NCBI GenBank assembly: GCA_012934845.2
Contig: WNNJ02000611.1
Location: 1 to 64,000, forward strand
DNA from: Pomphorhynchus laevis
Lineage: Eukaryota; Acanthocephala; Palaeacanthocephala; Echinorhynchida; Pomphorhynchidae
DNA length: 64,000 nt
Reading direction: 5' to 3'
A program made the translations under genes and the position numbers. The notes under the pieces are model-generated. The model was not told the origin of the DNA. It did no database searches and saw only the letters and a program-made list of their open reading frames with translations. Positions 53,756 to 63,797 of this stretch are shown here, one piece after another (within the stretch, counting starts at the first letter, position 1; every line of letters begins with the position of its first letter).

Positions 53756-56309
53756 AGATCATCTGCTATTTCGGGGACTTCTGCTATGTCTTCTTCGGGG
53801 ACTTCTGCTATGGGATGGCAGAAGTCCCCGAAGAAGACTATGTGATCATAGCCGGTGATATGAATGCCCATGTTGGACAGACGGATGAGAGTGAATGTCA
53901 CGGTGGATATGGCATAGGTGAGAAGAACGCAGAAGGGGAACAACTACTGGAGTTTGCAACTACGCACAACCTCACCATCACCAACACCAACTTCACAAAA
54001 AGGTCGAGCCACCTGTACACATATTACCATGGAACGGGCTCACAAATCAGGAAGTCGCAAATTGATTTTGTCCTGGTGAGGCGAAAACACAAGAAGACGG
54101 TGCTAGACACAAAGGTCATTCCATCAGAGACCACAGCGACTCAACATAAGCCACTGATATGTGACCTGAAAATTGAAGTCCCCCGTAAACCGAGGCCAGA
54201 ACAAACAAAGACGAGCCGAATCAAGTGGTGGAAACTGAGGGAAGAAGACACAGTTGGAACAAAGGCAAAGCTGGCCCGGATAAGACTACCTAGCATACAT
54301 GGAGTACAGGACACCTGGACCGCGTTGCGCTGCACGATCCACCTAGCTGCAAAGCACATACTCGGATCCACCAAGCCATGTCAAAAATACATCGACAAAG
54401 AAACTTGGTTTTGGACAGAAGAGGTCAAAGACGCAGTGAAGGCAAAGAAAAATTCATACAAGGCTCTCCGGATAGCACAAACACAGGAGAACAAAGATGA
54501 ATATCACCGAGCGAAAAAGAAAGCAAGGAAACAAGTGGCTATTGCTAGGAGTAACCACCTAGATAACCTCTACCAAAAGCTCGACACTCGAGAAGGAGAA
54601 AAAGGCGTGTACCGACTAGTCCGTTTAAGACGGAAGAAGGCAGCAGACATCGAGAAGTTCCATGGTATCAGCAATGAGCAGGGAAAACTCATTATACACC
54701 CACAAGACGTGCTGGAGAGATGGAGAAGATATTTTAAAGCCATCTTTACAGAAGAGTTTGAACATCCACCAATACCAGAGGGGACTCCAAATCACACACA
54801 AGTCGATCCACTCAATGGTGCAGAGGTCAGAGAGGCAATGATGAAGATGAAGCCGGGTAAAGCCAACGGACCCGATGATTTAGCGGTGGACTTCTGGAGA
54901 ATCAATCCGGATGAGTGGACACCATGGCTAACTAATTTTCTCCAGAAGATTGTTGACGCAAAAGAGGTGCCAGAAGACTGGAGTCGAAGCATAACTATCC
55001 CAATCTGGAAGCAGAAAGGAAGCTTAGCAGATTGTGAAAACTACCGCCCAATTCGTCTTCTCAGTCACACCATGAAAATCTTCGAGAGAGTGCTCGACAA
55101 GAGAATCCGTGACTCCGTCAAACTAAGTGTCAACCAGGCAGGCTTTGTGCGCAACTGTGGAGCCATCGATGCAATACACTCAGCCAGACTACTCCTTGAA
55201 AAGCACAGAGAGAAGAAGCAGCCCCTCCATGTAGCTTTTCTGGACCTTGAGAAAGCGTTCGACAGAGTACCTCATAAGCTTATATGGTACGCTTTGAGAC
55301 GCAGAAAAGTACCGGAGGAATTGATCGAATGGGTGAAGATGTTGTACAAAGGAACGACGAGCAATGTGCTAACAGCAGCGGGAAAATCCAGAGAATTTCC
55401 AATCTCAGTCGGTGTGCACCAAGGATCTGCACTCTCCCCATTACTATTCATCATAGTTATGGACGTGATTACGAAAGACCTAAGACAAGCACCATGGACC
55501 ATCCTGTATGCCGACGATGTTATGCTGGTATCTAAAGACAAACATGACCTCGAGCAACAAGTTCAGCAATGGCACGATCGCCTGGCACAGTTTGGGTTGA
55601 AACTGAACACAGCCAAAACAGAGTACATGACGACGAACCAGAACGAAGATGTAAGCATATCAGTTAATGGCGTGCTTCTGCCAAAGACAACTGCGTTCAA
55701 ATATCTGGGATCAGTCATCTCCAGCACAGGAGGAGTGGCAAAAGACGTCACCACTCGCATCAACGCAAGCTGGACAAAATGGAGAGCAGCCACTGGAGTT
55801 TTGTGCGACAAACGCATGCCAGACAAACTCAAATCGAAGTTCTACAGAAGCGTAATACGGCCTGTAGCAATGTACGGTGCTGAGTGCTGGGCAATGACAG
55901 CAGAAGCAGAACGTAAGCTTGGATGCATGGAAACCAAAATGCTAAGGTGGATCGCAGGAAAGACTCGCCTAGATCATGTCCGTAACGAAGACATCCGCAA
56001 GCGATTTGGCGTAGCACCCATAGCAGACAAACTGAGAGAATCAAGGCTGCGATGGTATGGACATGTAATGAGGGCAGACGTGAACACATTAGCGCAGGCA
56101 CCATTTCAAATCGAGGTCGACGGAAAGAGACCAATAGGAAGACCACAGAAAAGATGGATGGATACCCTTCTTAAGGACATGAAAATGGTCGGACTCACGC
56201 CCAAAGACGCAGCAAAGAAGGCATTTTGGCGTCAACGATCGTGGCAAGCGGACCCCGTCATACGGGATAAACGCTAAGAAGAAGAAGAAGGAGAGATCAT
56301 CTGCTATTT
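53756..56309 (+). mobile_element. RTE/BovB-like LINE, 5'-truncated, with TSD
   Basis: Flanked by a perfect 16-bp target-site duplication, AGATCATCTGCTATTT, at 53756-53771 and 56294-56309. The element body is 53772-56293 and ends in an (AAG)n tail. Its 5' end carries a short inverted duplication (53788-53808 against 53818-53838). Base composition is more GC-rich and codon use unlike the CR1 elements. The perfect TSD and open frame indicate a recent insertion. Confidence 0.95.
53815..56277 (+). CDS. RTE ORF2, partial endonuclease + full RT
   Basis: Open for 820 codons. It begins inside the APE endonuclease (VIIAGDMNAHVG), continues IDFVLVRRKHKK and QHKPLICDL (end of endonuclease), a basic linker, then RT: MKPGKANGPDDLAVDFW, ITIPIWKQKGSLADCENYRPIRLLSHTMKIFERVLDKRI, VAFLDLEKAFDRVPHKLIW, VGVHQGSALSPLLF, ILYADDVMLVS, and the RTE C-terminus YGAECWAMTAEAERKLGCMETKMLRWIAG, RLRWYGHVMR. 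The N-terminal half of the endonuclease is lost by 5' truncation. The ATG at 53815 is fortuitous, lying in the inverted 5' region. Confidence 0.94.
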   Translation: MAEVPEEDYVIIAGDMNAHVGQTDESECHGGYGIGEKNAEGEQLLEFATTHNLTITNTNFTKRSSHLYTYYHGTGSQIRKSQIDFVLVRRKHKKTVLDTKVIPSETTATQHKPLICDLKIEVPRKPRPEQTKTSRIKWWKLREEDTVGTKAKLARIRLPSIHGVQDTWTALRCTIHLAAKHILGSTKPCQKYIDKETWFWTEEVKDAVKAKKNSYKALRIAQTQENKDEYHRAKKKARKQVAIARSNHLDNLYQKLDTREGEKGVYRLVRLRRKKAADIEKFHGISNEQGKLIIHPQDVLERWRRYFKAIFTEEFEHPPIPEGTPNHTQVDPLNGAEVREAMMKMKPGKANGPDDLAVDFWRINPDEWTPWLTNFLQKIVDAKEVPEDWSRSITIPIWKQKGSLADCENYRPIRLLSHTMKIFERVLDKRIRDSVKLSVNQAGFVRNCGAIDAIHSARLLLEKHREKKQPLHVAFLDLEKAFDRVPHKLIWYALRRRKVPEELIEWVKMLYKGTTSNVLTAAGKSREFPISVGVHQGSALSPLLFIIVMDVITKDLRQAPWTILYADDVMLVSKDKHDLEQQVQQWHDRLAQFGLKLNTAKTEYMTTNQNEDVSISVNGVLLPKTTAFKYLGSVISSTGGVAKDVTTRINASWTKWRAATGVLCDKRMPDKLKSKFYRSVIRPVAMYGAECWAMTAEAERKLGCMETKMLRWIAGKTRLDHVRNEDIRKRFGVAPIADKLRESRLRWYGHVMRADVNTLAQAPFQIEVDGKRPIGRPQKRWMDTLLKDMKMVGLTPKDAAKKAFWRQRSWQADPVIRDKR

Positions 56310-57382
56310 ATCCTTAAAAAAGTTTGAGATCTATAGTAAAATAAAATAACATACAATTACTAACTGGACGACTGCACTTAAAAAATTGTTAAGCTATTCT
56401 AACTACAAGATAAAATACACAATTCCCGAAGAACCTAAAAAACCTAAAAGACCTAAAGAAGAACCTAAATTAGAAGAACCTAAACCTAAAAACCTATACC
56501 AGAAGAATCTACACAATCTTTATTGAAATCTACACAAGATACTTTACTCTGATAAAGTCTGAATATACATTCATATAATGGTCAAACAGAGGAAGACTAC
56601 AAAGCGAGGTGATGCTGCCAAGTTCGTGAATTATCAGGTTCGGCGTTCAAGTGAAGATTGTCATGTGTGGACAAATGTTTCAGTTCCTGGGGCAAAGAAA
56701 ACAGCTCTGTCTAATGCATCTTTCTACTGCGGGTACTGCTGCGCATCTTTGATAAATGATTTGAAGACGGAATCTACCCCCTTGGTTGTCGGTCAGTCGA
56801 GTTGTAATTCTCTTGGACCCATATCAGCTCCACCAAGGAAGTTCTCTAACTCTTTATATCCCTCCTCAAGTCTTAACTCTATATATCCCTCCTCAAGTCT
56901 TGCAAATAATCCAATGAATATAGATTTAACTGTAGAGGGTGAGACTGTAGCCATTGATATTCCAGTGCATTTACCGGATGTTACTAATGATGAAAATATA
57001 TATTGTCAGGTTTTGAATCATGGATATATGTCTGATAACGGGACGGTCAAAAAGAAGGAACAAGCGTCAACGATAAGTCAACATACACTATCCGCAGTGT
57101 CACGTGACAGTCTCGAATTGCAAATTGGTAATAATAGGAAACACACCGCTGATCGATGTAGATATGTTATTCTGGCCAATGTAAGAGAATCTTCATTTGA
57201 GAACGCATAAGTACGTCTTAACGAGGACGTCCAGAGTGTGAGATTTATATTGACGCAGGTACTTGGTTCTTGCAATGTGGATATTGTCAAACGTGTTAAA
57301 CTCGTTGCATTATTTCGATTGGGTAAGCGTGATACACATAGTAAAAGGCCGCGTTTACTCAAGTCCGTATTTCAATGCAAAT
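56310..57382 (+). mobile_element. CR1-like LINE E, 5' part
   Basis: 5' UTR (56310-56577) with AGAAGAACCTAAA-type repeats at about 56424-56500, then ORF1. Interrupted at GTATTT (57377-57382) by the D elements; resumes at 63527. Confidence 0.88.
56578..57382 (+). pseudogene. CR1-E ORF1, 5' part
   Basis: MVKQRKTTKRGDAAKFVNY, then the Cys4/Trp module with the first Cys replaced (VRRSSEDCHVW ... FYCGYC), linker with a duplicated SLYPSS-type motif, then DRCRYVILANVRESSFENA. A TAA at about 57208 interrupts; the same frame continues VRLNEDVQSVRFILTQVLG...VALFRLGKRDTHSKRPRLLKSVF up to the D insertion. The rest is at 63527. Confidence 0.87.
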
Positions 57383-59630
57383 TTGACTTAAAAATGTGGT
57401 GCTTCTGCCCTTAGACTTTTATCTGGTAGAGACGCAGATGTTATAGTCCTTCAGGAGACGCTGTCTATCCGTATCCCCCAGGACATTACTCGATTTATCC
57501 CTAAGCATATTCATTCACACTATACTCCGTACATAACCCCGCCTCATTCCTCTTCTTCTCAAGGACTCTTGACCTTAGTTAAGTGCTCTTTAAGATCTTC
57601 CCTCTTGCTAAATTACTCTTGTCCAGCCCTGTCTTGTCTAGTAGTCTCACTCGTTAAGAACGGTAAACTCCTCAGTCTTGCCAACGTTTACATTCGTCCA
57701 GGGGAGATTCACAAGAACCGTGACCTTCTGGATGGAATTATTGACGGCGGCTATGACATGATACTAGGTGACTTCAACGACATAACTGGTCGTTGGATTA
57801 ATGCAGCCCTCCGCAGAGCCAGGAACAGTTATCTTATTCATAAACCACCCTCCCCAACCTTTCATTGCACATCAACGAATTCACTCCTCGACTTATTATT
57901 GCTACATAAGAGGTGGTTGTTTAAACCCCTCTGTACCGAGCAATCGCGCCAACATCTGTCCACCTCTCATGATTTAATTCGTTGGCGGATAGAGGAGGAT
58001 ACGCTGCTTCGAAGAAGATTTCACTTTGATCCGATTAGAGTGGCTTTCTTCCATGCAGCCATCCAACGATTTCCCCGAATTGGTAATGAGAATTTAACCG
58101 AATTTAACTCCTATCTCTCTTCGCAAGCTACCGCGTTTCTCTCGACAACCTATAAAGGTCGAGTTTTTTGTCCCACTCCGACAAAACTCAAGGTCCTAGC
58201 TAGACTACTTAACCTCCCTTCTCTCTCTTCTTCTGCCAAACAGACTATCTCGAACGAGTACTGGCGCACCAGATACTGGTTCCAGCTGAGTAGGGATAGG
58301 GCGAGTATCGCTCGTCTTAACCCTTCTCAGTCTTCCTTCTGGAAGATATTCAAGAGGGAGAAGTTTGTTTGCTGGAGGGATAAGGCTGTGGGGTGGATCG
58401 GTAGTATAGGCCTTGACAAAGTTTTGGAGGAGTCACTAGCCCTACATAATTATGGAGCCACTCAATCACCGCAACCAATCCCGCTCTGGGGAGACTTCAG
58501 GAGTAGAGACTTATCTGTGCCAGATATTCTCAACGCCTGGGGGCCTCTACAGGGCACCTCCAATTCCGTCGCTCCACTCTCTTCTCGTGTATGTCAGCTT
58601 TTGACAGCTGATCAAAGAAGGGAGGTGGCCGTAACAATGCTATTAGCCACCCCATCCGATGTGGCCGGCATCAACATTAGCAAAAGAATTTTTATTCCAA
58701 AAAAGCATCCGGTCTCATGTCCTAAAGACCTGCGGCCAATTTCGATTCAAAATTCCCTCGTTTCGATCTACGAAAAAGCGCTTGCGCGTAGAATCCGCGA
58801 TCATCTAAGTAAGCGAAATTTAATCCCACCCGGTTTCCATGGGTTCGTCAAAAGTCGCTCGGTCCATTCAACAGTGGGTGAGGTGCAACGGTTCTGTCGG
58901 GAGAATAGCCATCAACTCGTTGCGGCTGTTTTCCTTGATTTTTCCGCTGTATTTGACCGTATATCAATACCTTTTGTTATCTATTCTCTCAGGTTCCTCT
59001 GGTTGCCTGCAAGAATTGTTAACAGGGTGGAGATACTGCTGTATACCAAGCGATTTTACTATGATGATGATCCTGATGCGCGTCAGTTCTACCATATTAC
59101 GGGTGTGCCTCAAGGTTCCCCTCTCTCCTATCTTATATCTTGCTGCCTCCATCAATCTATTCAAAATATTTAAACGACAGCAACGTCTAGTGGTGTACTA
59201 GACGTTGCTGTACCTGAAGAGAGCTAGTTGCGCTCTGAAACGGGCCCAGCGTCTGTCGTTAAATGGGAAAACCCAGGTGCGCCTTTGGGGTACCGTGGCT
59301 ATCTCGGGATTAGTCTTCTTCGCTAGAGGACGTCCCCCAGAGCAAAGACTAAGGTTTCTGAAGCTCCTTGTCTCGCGCTTACCCAGCATCGTCCGCGCCG
59401 ATTGGATTCTTCGGGGAGTGAAAGACCCCGGGTGGTTCAATAGGAAAGAGGCGTGTTGGATTGGTTGGGGGGCTCAGATCCCCATGGATTTGAGGCCTAC
59501 GCAATGAGAAGAAGTGATTATGAAGAATATGCAGTCTCACTGTTGACTTAACCTTTTATAACTAATTTACTTATTTATACCTTTATGTGTAACATGTTAT
59601 CTCTTTTTTATTAAGAAAATCCTTATTATT
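57383..59630 (+). mobile_element. LINE D, copy 1 (internally deleted)
   Basis: Starts ACTTAAAAATGTG like D copy 2 but jumps at once (57398) to the ORF2 endonuclease, so all of ORF1 is missing. A second deletion at 59176-59211 removes RT sequence from the active site to the C-terminus. The 3' end TTATTAAGAAAATCCTTATTATT abuts D copy 2 head to tail. Confidence 0.88.
57398..59507 (+). pseudogene. LINE D copy 1 ORF2
   Basis: Endonuclease: ASALRLLSGRDADVIVLQET, then LANVYIRPGEIHKNRDLLDGIIDGGYDMILGDFND, FHCTSTNSLLDLLL; RT: INISKRIFIPKKHPVSCPKDLRPISIQNSLVSIYEKALARRI, PPGFHGFVKSRSVHSTVGEV, VAAVFLDFSAVFDRIS, ITGVPQGSPLS. The YADD region is lost at the hairpin junction. The 3' part LKRAQRLSLNGKTQVRLWGTVAISG...RLPSIVRADWILRG belongs to the C-terminus. 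Several frame changes. Confidence 0.87.
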
Positions 59631-59641
59631 CTTACTTAAAA

Positions 59642-60724
59642 ATGTGTACAAGTAACAACGTTTTGTGCGCGTCGGAGCATCAAAGCTCCTGCAAAAATGC
59701 TTCAGAAATCTTCGATTTTGGAACGAAATCTCTCGAAAAAGAAATACTTTCCACTTCAATGACAATCAACGATCCTAAGGTTAGTAAATTTGTTTCTAAC
59801 TCAGCATCTGACTCGGGGGAACTTCCCCCTATTCCAAAGCTTAATAATTTGGCGATTATCACAACTACAAAACCTATAGAAAGGCAAAGATTATTTACTG
59901 TCTTTCTCCGTACCTTCGTTAAAGACTATTCTGGGAGAATAGTCTTTAATTCTGTAAGAACGTATATTAACACCGTCAAAGTTTCATTTGCTTCCCCTGC
60001 TCTATTAGAAGCCTACGAACAGTTTTTTAAGAAGAGCCTTTCCCACACAGGAACGTTATTGTTAAAGCCTATTCAGGCGACCCTAAAAATTACGAACTAC
60101 CCTCCTCACCTCGAAGATGAAGATTTCGACCTCCTTCGTAAGACCTATAAATTGGACTCAATAAGAGGCCTTAAGTCGAAAACAGGAGATGTACTCCCGA
60201 TTGCCTTTTGCACGGCAGATTTAGATAATGCTCTGTTGTTATCCAAGGCCGCCAGTAACCCCTTCCTGGGGTATAACTTAAGGTTTACCCTGGTTGATCA
60301 AGACTCGTTTATTTATCCACATTGCAACCTATGCCATAGTTGGGGGCACTGCGCCTCGTCTTGTTCGCGTGAAAAAATATGTGGAGTTTGTGGACTTACT
60401 TCATGCGATAATATGTCTAAGGGGGAGAGGTATGTGACCCCTCCTGCCTGTATCAATTGCGGGGGAGACCACCCCGCGTAGTCGCGACGCTGCCGAATCT
60501 TCAAAGACTATCAAAGAAGATTCCCTGTCAAGTCGACCCCTACTGTTAAAGACTACGCATCCGTTTCTGCGCCGGCAGACAGAATGTCAAACTCGGACAT
60601 ATTATCTCTAATTGACAATAATAAGAAACTTATTTTGGCACAGATTGATAGAATGATGCCCCCTTCTGCCGGCTTTCCTTGGCTCAGCTTCAGTGCCGTT
60701 GGAGCCAGCTATAGTAAAGCCTAA
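59642..60724 (+). pseudogene. LINE D ORF1 (gag-like zinc-knuckle protein of a LINE)
   Basis: ATG 59642, MCTSNNVLCASEH. Residues about 70-210 form an RRM-like region (PKLNNLAIITTTKPIERQRLFTVFLRTFV...LKPIQATLKITNYPPHLEDEDFDLLRKTYKLDSIRGL). Zinc knuckles follow at about 222-280: CNLCHSWGHCASSC (CX2CX4HX4C), CGVC, and CINCGGDHPA then SRRC (CX2CX3HX6C). One in-frame TAG (60479-60481) replaces the residue after DHPA, where related proteins often have an aromatic residue; the frame then runs on to 60724. ORF1 packages element RNA. Confidence 0.87.
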
Positions 60725-60930
60725 ATTAAAAAAAACGTGGTGCCTCAGCACGATCGGTCCCTCCCCCTTAAGATGGGGAAATTGCTACAAGATAAAGCGG
60801 CCTCCTCGTTGAGAAATGATAATATTGCCCAGGGTGCTCTGACCCTGGATGGGGCTAGTGGCGGGAGGGGTAACCCTCCTGCACCTAGCTCTGTCTAGGT
60901 TGGCTGTCCCCGTCCAACTTGTCTGACACA

Positions 60931-63370
60931 ATGGTGAGTAAACCCGAGCCTTTTTCACTGAATATTATTCAGTGGAATTCGGAAGGTGCTTCTGCCCTTA
61001 GACTTTTATCTGATAGAGATGCAGATGTTATAGTCCTTCAGGAGACGCGGTCTATCCGTCTTCCCCAGGACATTAATCGATTTATCACAAAACATATATG
61101 TTCTCAATACTCCGTACATAACCCCACCTCACTCCTCTTCATCTCAAGGACTCTTGACCTTAATTAAGTGCTCCTTAAGGTCCTCCCTCCTATTTAACTA
61201 CTCATGTCCAGCCATGTCTTGTTTAGTAGTTTCACTCAGTAAGAACGGTAAACGCCTCAGTCTAGCCAATGTCTACATCCGTCCAGGGGAAATTCACAAG
61301 AACCGTGACCTCCTGGATAGTATTATTGACAGCGGTTATGACATGATACTTGGGGATTTCAACGACAGAACTGGTCGTTGGATCAATGCAGCGCTTCGCA
61401 GAGCTAGGAACGGTTATCTTATTCACAAACCCCCATCCCCTACCTTTCATTGCACATCAACAAATTCGATCCTCGACATTTTACTGTTTCACTCGAGGTG
61501 GCTGTTAAAACCCCCTCTGCACGGAGCAGTCGGGCCAGCAATTGTCCACCTCTCATGACCTAATTCGTTGGAGAATCGAGGAAGATATGTTGCTTCGCAG
61601 AAGGTTTCACTTCGATCCTATCAGAGTGGCCTTCTTTCAGGCGGCTATCCAAATCGTTCCCCAAATAGGAAATAAGAGTCTGACCGAATTTAATACCTAC
61701 CTCTTTTCGCAAGCTACCGCGATTCTATCGACTACATATAAAGGTCGTATATACAATCCCACTCCGACGAAACTCAAAGTACTAGCAAAATTACTGAACC
61801 TCCCTAATCTCTCTGCTTCCGCCAAACAGGCCCTCTCGAATGAATACTGGAGCACTGGATACACGTTCCAGCTGAGTAAGGATAGGACGAGTATCGCTCG
61901 CCTTAATCCTTCTCAGTCTTCCTTTTGAACGATTTTCAAGAAGGAGACGTTTGTTTGCTGGAAGGATAGAGCATTGAGTTGGATAGGGAATGTAAGCCTT
62001 GAAAACGTTTTGGAGGAGTCACTAGCCCTAAACAACTATAGAGCCATTCAATCACCTCGACCAATCCCGCCTTGGTGTAACTTCAGGAGTAGGGATCTAT
62101 CTGTTACGGATATTCTTAACTCCTGGCGTCCACTCCCGAGCATCTCCAAATCCGTCGTTCCGCATTCTTCTCGGGTCTGTCAGCTTTTGACAGCTGATCA
62201 CAGAAGAGAGGTAGCCGTAACAATGCTTTTAGCCTCCCCATTCGATGTAGCAGGCATCAATATTAGTAAGCGTGTTTATATCCCTAAGAAAAAATCATGC
62301 TCGTGTCCCAAGGACCTGCGACCCATTTCGATTCAAAGTTCCCTCGTGTCGATTTACGAAAAATCGCTTGCGCGTAAAATCTGCGACCATTTAAGTAGGC
62401 GTAATTTGATCCCTCCAGGTTTTCATGGGTTCGTCAAAGGTCGCTCGGTCCATTCAGCAGTAGGTGAGGTGGATCAGTTTTGTCGGGAGAATAGCCATCG
62501 CCTAGTTGTGGCTATTTTCCTTGACTTTTCTGCTGCATTTGACCGCATCTCTATTCCTTTTGTGATCTCTTCTCTCAGGTCCCTCGGGTTGCCTGCAAGA
62601 ATTGTGAACAGGGTGGAGATCCTGCTGTACACCAAGCGGTTTTATTATGAAGACGACCCTGATGCGCGTCAGTTCTACCCTATTACGGGTGTGCCTCAAG
62701 GTTCACCTCTTTCTCCTATCTTATATCTTGCTGCCTCCATTAATCTATTCAAAATATTTAAACGCGAACAACGTCTTGTGGTGTATGCTGATGACACCAC
62801 AGCCCTGTTCTCTGGACACAGGTGCAAAGACGTAGTTTCTGACATCAGCCGCTTCTTTTTACGATTAAAAGACCAGTTACCCGTATCCAATCTTATTTTA
62901 AACTGCTAAATCGCAGGTGGTTGTCTTTCATGGCACCACTGCAAAAAAGAAAAAACTTAAGAGATTAGCACTCTCTGCACTCTTCTCCATATTTGCCTCT
63001 GAACCACTTCCCACCTTCTCAAGTCGAGTAAAATACCTGGGGTTCACCGTTACGGTGAACTGGTCGGCGAAAGCTGACCTGGATAGACTTAAACGTATCC
63101 TGAAGAAAGCTAGGTGGGCTCTGAAACGGGCTCCGCATCTGTCATTGTAAGGGAAAACTTATGTGCGCCTTTGGGGTACCCGGGCTATCTCGGGACTAGT
63201 CTTCTTCTTAAGAGGACGTTCCCCAGAGCAGAGGCTAGGTTTCTTAAGCTCCTCGTCCCTCGTTTACCCAGCATAGTCCGCGCCGATTGGATTCTTCGGG
63301 GGGGGGTGAAAGACCCCGGGTGGTTCAGTCGGAAGGCGGCGTGTTGGATCGGTTGGGGCGGAGCTTAGAT
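60931..63370 (+). pseudogene. LINE D ORF2 (endonuclease-RT), copy 2
   Basis: ATG 60931, MVSKPEPFSLNIIQWNSEGASALRLLSDRDADVIVLQET (endonuclease start), LANVYIRPGEIHKNRDLLD and YDMILGDFNDRTGRWIN, LTEFNTYLFSQATAIL linker, RT: VYIPKKKSCSCPKDLRPISIQSSLVSIYEKSLARKI, FHGFVKGRSVHSAVGEV, VVAIFLDFSAAFDRIS, GVPQGSPLSPILY, VVYADDTTALFSG, then KVKYLGFTV-like and a C-terminus ending near 63368. Frame changes near 61160, 61545 and 62900 and a TGA at about 61927 break it; the RT core (61974-62909) is open. Confidence 0.9.
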
Positions 63371-63526
63371 CCCCGTGGCTTTGATGCCATGAAGAAAGGG
63401 AAGACTACAAGAAAGAAATGAACTGTGGTTTCTGTCTTTAACTGTCACTCTTAACTGACTGTTATTACTCTTTTCTTTTTTCTCTTATTTATGTTTTTGA
63501 TTTAATAAAATCTTTATTATTAAGGG

Positions 63527-63797
63527 CGTATTTAGGGAGCAGTCGCATGCTGAGTTAATTCTTCGGAATTCATATCGTTTAAAAGGATATCATGTTAGTC
63601 TCTTGAAAGATCTTGACGCTCTTCAAATAAAGAAATTGTCTCAAGCTAAGAAAGAACTCGCATCTCGTGTTGCACTTGGTGAGAGCAATCTATGTGTGCA
63701 AAATTTTCAAGTAGTGAGGCGACGCATTCGAATCAGTTGGTCCCCACTAGATGTATCACCTCTCGTGAATGTGGAGGGTTTTGGCAAGGTCTTATAG
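63527..63797 (+). pseudogene. CR1-E ORF1, C-terminal part
   Basis: VFREQSHAELILRNSYRLKGYHVSLLKDLDALQIKKLSQAKKELASRVALGESNLCVQNFQVVRRRIRISWSPLDVSPLV: the C-terminal domain seen in CR1-B1, with ISW in place of the usual VRW. It ends over the ORF2 frame. Confidence 0.87.

Larger units (their letters stand above)
59631..63525 (+). mobile_element. LINE D, copy 2 (near full length)
   Basis: About 3.9 kb: short leader, ORF1 with zinc knuckles, intergenic 60725-60930, ORF2 and a 3' end TTTAATAAAATCTTTATTATT. It ends against CR1-E ORF1 (GTATTT at 63527). ORF1 type and RT sequence fit the I/R1/Jockey group more than CR1; the exact clade is uncertain. Confidence 0.88.
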
